A stretch of DNA of 64,000 nt from Notoacmeibacter sp. MSK16QG-6. GTDB lineage: Bacteria > Pseudomonadota > Alphaproteobacteria > Rhizobiales > Rhizobiaceae. The stretch spans positions 186,001 through 250,000 of the forward strand of contig NZ_JAMYXM010000002.1 of NCBI RefSeq assembly GCF_024158145.1, in the 5' to 3' direction. The notes below the pieces were generated by a model. The model ran no database searches. It was not told the origin of the DNA and was given only the letters and a program-made list of their open reading frames with translations. A program made the position numbers and the translations under genes. This document shows, one piece after another, positions 27,482-34,199 of the stretch (the stretch's first letter is position 1; every line of letters starts with the position of its first letter).

Positions 27482-27495
27482 AGACAGGTCTGTCT
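27482..27495. promoter_or_regulatory. Candidate TetR operator between the divergent cmu and folate runs
   Basis: Perfect inverted repeat AGACAG-GT-CTGTCT, the size and symmetry typical of TetR-family operators. It lies between the TetR gene and cmuB, just after the candidate -10 box. Confidence 0.6.
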
Positions 27496-27510
27496 AGGAC
27501 AAAACGCAGA

Positions 27511-27546
27511 CCCCGCTGGAGAGACCGTAGCAAACACGGTGCGGGG
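27511..27546 (+). promoter_or_regulatory. Leader hairpin upstream of cmuB
   Basis: CCCCGC pairs with GCGGGG, and inside it ACCGT pairs with ACGGT around a seven-base loop. A one-sided bulge TGGAGAG lies on the 5' arm. The structure ends eight bases before the ribosome site GGGAGG, so it could affect ribosome access. It does not match any riboswitch that I can recall. Confidence 0.45.
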
Positions 27547-27568
27547 GCGTGTGTAGGGAGGAATAACG

Positions 27569-28483
27569 ATGGCTCAACCAAAGCCGTTGCCGGTGGGCAA
27601 CGCTGTTCTAGGCGGCCCGCTGGGCAGCCACACCGGAGTCGCGTTCGGAAGTATCTTTTATGACAACCATTCGGTGGTCGTTGACGCGTTCGAGGGTACG
27701 TTCGATGTCGAGCGCGCTGATCGCCTCGTGCGCAAGGTGGTGGAGCTTTCGCGCATCCACGGCGTCCAGATGGGATTTGACGTCATCGGAGCCACCGAGG
27801 AGGCGATGGCGACCGCGCTGCCTTTTGTCGCCGAGCGGTCTGACCTGCCGATGATGATCAACGGCACGGAAGCGGAGGTTCGAATCGCCGGTCTCCGGCT
27901 CGCCTCGGAACTCGGCCTTCTCGACCGCTGTATATACGCCTCGCTCAACGAGGACACCGAGGATGAGGAGATCGAGGCGTTGGGAGAGTTCCGCCCAGCC
28001 GGCGTGATGATCCTGGCCAACGACATCGGCGACCAGACCCCCGAGGGAACCTGCGCGATGATCGAGTCGCATTTCCATCCTATGCTGAAGGAAATCGGCG
28101 TCGACACACCGATCGTCGATGTGGGCGTGATGGACGCGCCGTCCGTCGGGCTGGCGATTCGTGCCATCTCCGCGGTGCGCTCCAATTTCGGCTATCCGGC
28201 GGGCTGCGCGTTCTCCAACTGCTTTCCTCAATGGACCGGCCTGCGGGAAATCGGCCGTGAATGGATCAATCTCTCGCTTGCTACCGCCATGGTCTCCTGC
28301 CGCTCCGCCGGCGGCGACTTCCTGCACTATGGCATCATCGAGAAGGCTCGCCTTGCAGCCCATGCGCTCGGATCGGCCGAGGTTTTCCTAGGCTTTGCGG
28401 CGCAGGAGCTTGACGAGCACAAGCTCCCGCCGGACCACGCGCTGTTGAAGATGTTCAAGCTCGCCGAAGCGGCAATGCCATGA
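27569..28483 (+). CDS. cmuB: Methylcobalamin:tetrahydrofolate methyltransferase CmuB
   Basis: Moves the methyl group from the corrinoid of CmuA to tetrahydrofolate, the second half-reaction of chloromethane dehalogenation. The 304-residue protein belongs to the MtrH/pterin-binding methyltransferase group. Visible features are FGSIFYDNHSVVVDAFEGTFD, GFDVIGATEEAM, MINGTEAEVR, VDVGVMDAPSVGLAIRAI and GYPAGCAFSNCFPQW. GGGAGG stands eight bases before the ATG. It is the first gene of cmuBCA-fmdB-paaE, the order I know from Hyphomicrobium and Aminobacter chloromethane users, and its stop overlaps the cmuC start (ATGA). Confidence 0.9.
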   Translation: MAQPKPLPVGNAVLGGPLGSHTGVAFGSIFYDNHSVVVDAFEGTFDVERADRLVRKVVELSRIHGVQMGFDVIGATEEAMATALPFVAERSDLPMMINGTEAEVRIAGLRLASELGLLDRCIYASLNEDTEDEEIEALGEFRPAGVMILANDIGDQTPEGTCAMIESHFHPMLKEIGVDTPIVDVGVMDAPSVGLAIRAISAVRSNFGYPAGCAFSNCFPQWTGLREIGREWINLSLATAMVSCRSAGGDFLHYGIIEKARLAAHALGSAEVFLGFAAQELDEHKLPPDHALLKMFKLAEAAMP

Positions 28484-29766
28484 AGATGGTCCCCATGGAA
28501 CGCGCGATGCCGGCCATGGAAGTCGATATACGGGAGCGCATCCTCGTGGACCTTGGCACGAGTTCGCTCAATGCGCCAAGGGTCCAGGCCGTCGGACCGG
28601 ATGCCAATCCGGCGCTTGTGGCCCACCCCATCTATGAAACGCTCGCGCTCAACGCATGGGAGTGCCGGGCGCTTGGCTCGAACTTCCAGCGTATTGGCCC
28701 ACTCTTTTCCCGCCTAAAAAGAGACGAGGAGGACATCGCGCGGGACAATTCGGGGGTCGATTGGCTCTGGTCGGACGGCTTTCCCGCCCAACTCGGGCAC
28801 CCGCTGGAAAAAGCCGCTTGGCCGGCCATTGCCTGCCATCCCCGGCCGTGCCTGCCTGAGGAGATGCAGATCGCCGATGTGTCCGCAGGCGCTCACATCG
28901 TCGCGGACGCACCTTGTCCCGGTCTCCTGGATACCTGCTTCGCGCTGCGCAACGGCTGGCGCTTTCTCGACGACATCACTGGTGATTGGCAGGTCGCCTC
29001 GGCCTTGCTTGACTGGGCGTTGGAGACCTGTGCCGCTGCTTATGAACACATGCTGAGCGCCGCCCCGGTCCAGCCCGACATCGTCATCTATGGTGATGAC
29101 CTCGGCTTCCAGGGCGGAATGTATCTGTCCGACACCGATTTCCGCCATTTCGTCCTTCCACGCCTCAAGACCCTGATCTCGCGCATCCGGGCAAAAACAG
29201 ATGCGGTTATCGTGCTGCATTCGTGTGGTGGTGTGCGCTCGATTCTGGGTGATCTGGTGGCTCTCGGCATCGAGGGACTCAACCTCGACTTCTATGCCAA
29301 GGGCATGGAGATCGCCGCGATTCGCAAAGCGATCCCGAAGGACATGATTCTTCACGGCCCGGTCGATCTCGGTGTGCTTGGCCGGGCCGCGCGGCGCAGG
29401 GACCGTGCGGCGGTCGCGAGCCATGCCATGCAGATCGCGGCTGCCGGCCGCCACATCGCATCGGCCCCCGACAACATCTCGGAGCGCGGGTTTCTAGACG
29501 AATGCGTTGCGGGCGCCGCTGCGGTGCGTGCGCTCGATACCGATGATCTGCGCGCGCTCCGACGAACTGGCCCGGTCAAATCGATCATCGAGAAGATGAT
29601 CGCTACTGCCGAAGCTTTCGAAATGCCGGAGATATCCGGCGAAACGCCGAGGGTTGCCTCCGTGACCCGCACCCATTCGCCGCAAGGCATTGAGGGCGGT
29701 GCGTCTCAGCCCCGGTACACTGCCGCAACAAGCGGCGCCGCATCGCACGGGCGATGCGCTGACTAG
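28480..29766 (+). CDS. cmuC: CmuC, uroporphyrinogen-decarboxylase-fold methyltransferase
   Basis: The 428-residue protein has a URO-D/MtaA barrel with VIYGDDLGFQGGMYLS and the zinc-site-like LHSCGG (H-x-C), followed by GIEGLNLDFYAKG and MILHGPVDLGVLGRA. A second metal-binding cysteine is not obvious. The last 50 or so residues form a low-complexity tail rich in Ser, Thr, Gly and Ala. In strain CM4 cmuC is needed for growth on chloromethane, but its exact step is unclear. Coupled to cmuB by ATGA; cmuA begins ten bases after its stop. Confidence 0.87.
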   Translation: MKMVPMERAMPAMEVDIRERILVDLGTSSLNAPRVQAVGPDANPALVAHPIYETLALNAWECRALGSNFQRIGPLFSRLKRDEEDIARDNSGVDWLWSDGFPAQLGHPLEKAAWPAIACHPRPCLPEEMQIADVSAGAHIVADAPCPGLLDTCFALRNGWRFLDDITGDWQVASALLDWALETCAAAYEHMLSAAPVQPDIVIYGDDLGFQGGMYLSDTDFRHFVLPRLKTLISRIRAKTDAVIVLHSCGGVRSILGDLVALGIEGLNLDFYAKGMEIAAIRKAIPKDMILHGPVDLGVLGRAARRRDRAAVASHAMQIAAAGRHIASAPDNISERGFLDECVAGAAAVRALDTDDLRALRRTGPVKSIIEKMIATAEAFEMPEISGETPRVASVTRTHSPQGIEGGASQPRYTAATSGAASHGRCAD

Positions 29767-29776
29767 GAGGAATGAA

Positions 29777-31633
29777 ATGACCCAGGTTTCAAAGATGACA
29801 TCACGCGAGCGCATGTTCGCAGCAGTCACGATGAAGGAGTTGCCCGATCAGGTCCCGGTTGTGCCGCTCCTCATGACTCGCGGAATTCGCGAGGGCGGTG
29901 TGCGTGTTGACGAGGTGCTGCTTGACGGCGAAGCGCAAGCGCATGCCAAGAAGAAGTCGCTCGACAAGTTCGGCGGCGACGTCATCATCTGCGGCACCGA
30001 CCTCTTCACGCCGGTGGAGACAGTCGAGGGCTGCGAGCTCGACTACCTGCCCTATGCCCAGCCCTCGCTGGTCAAGCACCCGACGCCTACGAAGGATGCA
30101 TTCTACCGCTACAAGGAAAAATACGAGCGCGAAGGCTTCCAGCCATCGAAGCGCGTACTCGCCATCCAGGAAGAAGCGCGCACCTACGTCAAGATGGGGC
30201 TGAGGGACACTCATGCCATCCCGACGCCGGTCGGCGGTCCGATCACCACGGCGCAGCTGATGACCGGTTCATCGGAGTTTCTGACTTATCTTTCTGAGGA
30301 TCCGGACTATGCGCTGGAGGTGACGGAACTGGCACTCGACATCGTCAAGAATGTCTGCCGGATGATGTTCGAATCCGGCGTCGATGTCTGCAACATTCTC
30401 GATCCGTTCAACTCCACGGACATCCTGCCGCCTGAGGTCTACCGCAAGCACGGGCTGCCATTCCAGCAGCGCCTGTTCAAATACATCCACGAGGATCTGG
30501 GCGGAATTGGTTTCACCCACACCTGCACATACACCCAGCCGATCTGGCGAGACATCGCCACCAGCGGGACGATGAACTTCAACGGCGACATGTATCCCGG
30601 CATGGACAAGGCGAAGCAGACCATCGGCGGTGAGATTTCGCTGATGGGCACGCTCTCGCCCTATTCGACGCTGGTCCACGGCTCGACCGATGACGTCCGC
30701 AACGAGGTCAAGAAGCTTGCGGCCGAGGTCGGATACAATGGCGGCTTCATCTGCATGCCCGGCTGTGACATCGACTGGAACGTGCCCGACGAGAACATGC
30801 ACGCCATGATCCAGCAATGCGCCGAGATCAAGTATCCGATGGACGTGAAGGCACTTGGCGATCTGACGCAGGTCTATCTCGCCGGCCATCCGAAGCACGC
30901 CGGCAAACGCAGTTCCTCCGCCGAGGGCGATGACGCCATCGCCAAGCTCTGGGACAAGGCCGAGGGCGAAACGACTCCTGCCGACGAGGTCAATCAAAAG
31001 CTCGTAGAGGCGATCATGGAATATGATGGCGACAAGGCGATCGAATGGACGAAGATCGGTCTCGAACGCGGCATGAGCGCCCAGGACATCGTCTTCGACG
31101 GCCTCTCGCTCGGCATGAAGATCGTAGGCGACATGTATGAGCGCAATGAGCGTTTTGTCACCGACATGCTCAAGGCCGCCAAGACCATGGACAAGGCGAT
31201 GCCGATCCTGACGCCGCTCCTGGAATCCTCGGGTGGCGGGGACGGGCCGACCGGCACGGTTATCGTCGGCCTCGTGCGCGGCAATACCCAGGATATCGGC
31301 AAGAACCTCGTCTGTCTGATGCTGAAGGCCAATGGCTTCAATGTCATCGACCTCGGTAAGAACGTGAAGCCCGAACAGTTCATTGACGCGGCCGAGCGCG
31401 AGGATGCCGTGGCGATCGGCATGTCGGTCATGACCAATTCTTCGACCGTCTACGTCAAGAAGGTCAAGGATATGCTCGATGAGCAGGGCAAGGCGGACAA
31501 TTTCCTCCTGATGTGCGGTGGCGCAGCCGCCAACAAGGGGATCGCGGGCGAGATGGGTGTCGCCTACGGCCTGGATGCCAATGCGGCAGTGCAGCTCGTG
31601 AAGGACCGACTCGCCGCCCGTCAGGCGGCCTGA
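29777..31633 (+). CDS. cmuA: Chloromethane methyltransferase/corrinoid protein CmuA
   Basis: Bifunctional key enzyme: the N-terminal URO-D-like domain (about 1-370) takes the methyl group from CH3Cl and gives it to the cobalt of its own C-terminal corrinoid domain (about 400-618). Likely zinc ligands are His248-Thr-Cys250 and Cys326/Cys330. The corrinoid motif usually written DxHxxG reads Asn503-Thr-Gln505-Asp-Ile-Gly508, followed by the normal VIDLGKNV and GMSVMTNSS segments. A perfect AGGAGG seven bases before 29777 fixes the start; 618 residues equals the known CmuA size. This fusion is the diagnostic gene of the pathway. Confidence 0.94.
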   Translation: MTQVSKMTSRERMFAAVTMKELPDQVPVVPLLMTRGIREGGVRVDEVLLDGEAQAHAKKKSLDKFGGDVIICGTDLFTPVETVEGCELDYLPYAQPSLVKHPTPTKDAFYRYKEKYEREGFQPSKRVLAIQEEARTYVKMGLRDTHAIPTPVGGPITTAQLMTGSSEFLTYLSEDPDYALEVTELALDIVKNVCRMMFESGVDVCNILDPFNSTDILPPEVYRKHGLPFQQRLFKYIHEDLGGIGFTHTCTYTQPIWRDIATSGTMNFNGDMYPGMDKAKQTIGGEISLMGTLSPYSTLVHGSTDDVRNEVKKLAAEVGYNGGFICMPGCDIDWNVPDENMHAMIQQCAEIKYPMDVKALGDLTQVYLAGHPKHAGKRSSSAEGDDAIAKLWDKAEGETTPADEVNQKLVEAIMEYDGDKAIEWTKIGLERGMSAQDIVFDGLSLGMKIVGDMYERNERFVTDMLKAAKTMDKAMPILTPLLESSGGGDGPTGTVIVGLVRGNTQDIGKNLVCLMLKANGFNVIDLGKNVKPEQFIDAAEREDAVAIGMSVMTNSSTVYVKKVKDMLDEQGKADNFLLMCGGAAANKGIAGEMGVAYGLDANAAVQLVKDRLAARQAA

Positions 31634-31652
31634 GGGAGCGTCGCGCCGGATC

Positions 31653-31952
31653 ATGCCGAGCTACGAATTCCACTGTGCCGATTGCGGCAACCGGCGCGGC
31701 GTATCCGGCGGATACGCCGAGACCCGGGATCTTATCCTCATCTGCGAGGGCTGTGGCGGCGACATGTGCGTCGCCCCGGTCCTCGCGGTCCGCGTCCTCT
31801 CCGGTGCCGAGCCGCCGGAAGACGCCTCCGTGCTCCGCAGGAAACCCTGCGGCCACGACCACAACTGCCGGTGCGGCAGCATCAAGCTGAACCGGCCGAA
31901 TCCGTTCCGCAAGGAAATCGACCTCGCTAACGGGGTCATCGAAGACAGCTAG
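31653..31952 (+). CDS. fmdB: FmdB-type zinc-ribbon protein of the cmu cluster
   Basis: Protein of 99 residues with the FmdB ribbon: MPSYEFHCADCGNRRGV and LICEGCGGDM give the CxxC...CxxC pair. A Cys/His-rich tail (CGHDHNCRCGS) follows. The name comes from a putative regulator of formamidase genes; its job in chloromethane users is not known. Position after cmuA and before the reductase matches other cmu clusters. The ribosome site is weak. Confidence 0.82.
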   Translation: MPSYEFHCADCGNRRGVSGGYAETRDLILICEGCGGDMCVAPVLAVRVLSGAEPPEDASVLRRKPCGHDHNCRCGSIKLNRPNPFRKEIDLANGVIEDS

Positions 31953-31967
31953 AAAAGGAAAGCGGGA

Positions 31968-33053
31968 ATGTCGACCTATCCACTTCCGGTCGTACGCCGC
32001 AGGGCGGAGGCCTCCGACACGACGAGCCTGTGGCTTCAGGTTCCAAGCGATCTGGTGGGCGCGTTCCGCTATCGCGCCGGCCAGTTCATCGCCGTGCAGG
32101 CCGAGATCGGCGGCGAGACGCTCGTGCGGCAATATTCGCTTAGCTCGACCCCCGGCGCCGAGGCGGATCTTCGGATCACCGTCAAGAAGGTGCCGGACGG
32201 CCACGTCTCGTCCTGGCTGGTCGATCGGGTGGCTGAGGGCGAGGTTCTCGAGGTCGCGTCGCCACGTGGCGTGTTCTTCAAGGAACCCGACGTCGCACAC
32301 CATGTCCTGTTGCTCGCCGCCGGCAGCGGCGTGGCGCCGCTCCTGCCCATCGCGCAAATTCTGGCAGCGAGCCCACTCGGGCACGATATCAATTTCGTAT
32401 ACGGAAACCGCCAGTTGGACGGGATCATTCTGCACGACGAGGTCGACGAACTCGCCGCTCTTGACAACGTTACCGTCGAGCATGTGCTGACACGGCCGCA
32501 TGATGGGTGGAACGGCGGCTGTGGCCGGATCGACAGAGCCTTCATCCAGCAGAACTTCGCACGCTGGACCGCGAGCACGGACAAGCCGGTCTCGGCTTAT
32601 CTCTGTGGACCCGAGGGCTTCATGGACGCTGCGGAATCCGCACTGATGGCCTGCGGTCTGTCCAGCGCGGACATCCGTCGGGAGAGCTTCGATCTCGTCC
32701 TGAACGATGACGGCGCCGAGGACGATATCCGCATCGTCGCCGAAACGGACCCCGGCGATGAGGGAGAGTGCGAGGCCATCGTGGCTGTGGTCGGTGGCGA
32801 GGAGGTTACGGTGGTGCCGGAACCCGGCGAATCGATCCTCTCCGCGCTGATCCGGGTTGAAGCCGATGTGCCCTATTCCTGTCAGGAAGGGACCTGTTCC
32901 TCCTGTATCTCGAAGCTGACCAGCGGTGCCGCTGAGGTTCGCCCTGCGGTCCGGCAGACCCTGCGTGACGACGATCTGGAAGAAGGGCTCGTCCTTGCCT
33001 GTCTCGCGCGACCGACGACCCGGCGCATCCGGATCGATTTCGACGAGTTTTGA
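31968..33053 (+). CDS. paaE: PaaE-like flavin/[2Fe-2S] oxidoreductase of the cmu cluster
   Basis: Electron-transfer protein of 361 residues in three modules. The FAD domain has RQYSLSSTPG (about 45-54). The NAD domain has LLLAAGSGVAPLLPIAQI and the terminal-type YLCGPEGFMDAAESAL. The C-terminal plant-type ferredoxin has CQEGTCSSC and a last Cys in VLACLARP. The same gene follows cmuA-fmdB in other methyl-halide users. A natural role, not proven, is reduction of accidentally formed Co(II) in CmuA back to Co(I). AAGGAAAGCGGGA precedes the ATG. Confidence 0.87.
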   Translation: MSTYPLPVVRRRAEASDTTSLWLQVPSDLVGAFRYRAGQFIAVQAEIGGETLVRQYSLSSTPGAEADLRITVKKVPDGHVSSWLVDRVAEGEVLEVASPRGVFFKEPDVAHHVLLLAAGSGVAPLLPIAQILAASPLGHDINFVYGNRQLDGIILHDEVDELAALDNVTVEHVLTRPHDGWNGGCGRIDRAFIQQNFARWTASTDKPVSAYLCGPEGFMDAAESALMACGLSSADIRRESFDLVLNDDGAEDDIRIVAETDPGDEGECEAIVAVVGGEEVTVVPEPGESILSALIRVEADVPYSCQEGTCSSCISKLTSGAAEVRPAVRQTLRDDDLEEGLVLACLARPTTRRIRIDFDEF

Positions 33054-33064
33054 TGGGATGAGGC

Positions 33065-33382
33065 ATGAAACAACAGTATCAATTCCTCAAGCGCAAGGAA
33101 ATCCGGGCTCTGAAGCGTCTTGTCAGGCGCGGTGATTCCAATGCGGCGCTACGCCTGCTCGAACATAGCGTTCGCTGTGGACACAAACGTCTCGCTTTGC
33201 GCCGGCTCTTTGTCGCTCTGGCTCTCGGTTCGGACGAAGCGCGTCAATATATCGGCTATTGCAATGAGGTCTCGTTGGAGTTCGGACCCGAGGCCTTGCG
33301 GGCCCTTAGAGAATCGGCGGTATCCGATCTTTTCACGGTCAGGTCGAATGATTGCGCGAAGATGAAAACGGCTGCGGGCTAA
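33065..33382 (+). CDS. Hypothetical basic protein at the end of the cmu operon
   Basis: I do not recognise this 105-residue protein. It is lysine/arginine-rich at the N-terminus (MKQQYQFLKRKEIRALKRLVRRGD) and looks all-helical, with a possible Sel1/TPR-like turn (NAALRLLEHSVRCGHKRLALRRLFVALALG). GAGGC stands before the ATG, and it begins 11 bases after the reductase gene, so it is probably co-transcribed. In other cmu clusters this place is often held by hutI, which is absent here. Confidence 0.65.
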   Translation: MKQQYQFLKRKEIRALKRLVRRGDSNAALRLLEHSVRCGHKRLALRRLFVALALGSDEARQYIGYCNEVSLEFGPEALRALRESAVSDLFTVRSNDCAKMKTAAG

Positions 33383-33420
33383 GGCTCCATAAATTTCATT
33401 CTCGTGATTTTGGATCGTTG

Positions 33421-33706
33421 ATGTGATCCCCGAAAATGCCCTGGGGTTCGGCTAGAGTTTTCTGCGAGGATTCCCCGGCTGGGAAGGAGCAGAAGATATG
33501 AGGCATCGAAATTTTCGGACGCGCAGAAGGCGTTCATCGTAAAGCGCGGCGAAGAAGGCATTCTGGTTATAACCGGACAGTGTCTCTCCGCGGCAGAGCC
33601 GTCACCGAGGAGCACGCCGAACTTCGCGGTCTGACGCCGCCGTCGATCTCCGGAAGCGCCAAAGTCGCAGCGCGGTCCAGCACATCATGGCGTCCGGCGG
33701 CTTCGG
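33421..33706 (+). mobile_element. Degraded left end of an IS3-family insertion sequence
   Basis: The sequence GGAAGGAGCAGAAGAT followed by a broken frame resembles the start of IS3-family (IS407-like) orfA. Read in frame from 33503 to 33559 it gives ASKFSDAQKAFIVKRGEEG, the well-known orfA N-terminus. The match then fades, no orfB is present, and the initiator ATG is out of frame. The rest of the stretch up to the dehydroquinase gene holds nothing I can identify. It marks the right side of the chloromethane locus. Confidence 0.7.
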
Positions 33707-34159
33707 TTAAGCGGCCTGCTCATCCCTCGCCCACTCCGCGAGCTTGCGCAGGGCAAATTCGTACCCACGGATCCCGAAGCCCTCGATCTTGGCCGAGGCC
33801 GCTTTCGACACATAGGAGAGGTGTCGGAATTCGTCGCGCTTGAACAAGGGCGAGATGTGAACCTCGATGATTGGCTTGTCATATATCAGCAGGCTGTCGA
33901 GAATAGCGATGGAGGTAGAGGTGAACCCGGCCGGATTGATCAGCAGGCCGCCGGTCGTGCCGCGGCCCTGCTTGATCCACTTCATGATCTCGGCCTCGCT
34001 GTCGCTCTGACGAAAATCGATGGCTACTCTCTCCTCCTTCCCAACGCGGCGGCATAGAGCCTCGACATCATCCAGGGTATCATGACCGTAGACCTCGGGC
34101 TGGCGCGTGCCGAGCATGTCGAGGTTCGGCCCATTGATGACGAGCAGCGTATCGGTCAT
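33707..34159 (-). CDS. aroQ: Type II 3-dehydroquinate dehydratase, catabolic paralogue (QsuC/AroQ)
   Basis: Converts 3-dehydroquinate to 3-dehydroshikimate. The 150-residue protein keeps VINGPNLDMLGTRQPEVYG (catalytic Arg and Tyr), EVHISPLFKRDEFRHLSYVS (His, Arg) and an NPAGFTSTS stretch. In most family members that stretch is NPxxxTHTS, so a conserved substrate-contact histidine is serine here. It is the last gene of the quinate/shikimate operon, 40 bases after dctM, so it probably serves degradation rather than aromatic biosynthesis. Confidence 0.9.
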   Translation of the reverse strand: MTDTLLVINGPNLDMLGTRQPEVYGHDTLDDVEALCRRVGKEERVAIDFRQSDSEAEIMKWIKQGRGTTGGLLINPAGFTSTSIAILDSLLIYDKPIIEVHISPLFKRDEFRHLSYVSKAASAKIEGFGIRGYEFALRKLAEWARDEQAA

Positions 34160-34199
34160 CGGTTTCTCCGTTCAGGGTTTAGCGGGCCTCGCCGGAACA

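Noticed and set aside
27511-27546. Glycine or tetrahydrofolate riboswitch before cmuB (GGAGAG resembles part of the glycine aptamer)
   Set aside because: The rest of the glycine aptamer core (such as CUCUCAGG) is missing, and the sequence does not match the tetrahydrofolate-II motif as I remember it. Kept only as an unassigned hairpin.
30269-31654. Long minus-strand open frame (461 codons) within cmuA
   Set aside because: Antisense shadow of cmuA; the sense protein has full family motifs and a strong ribosome site.
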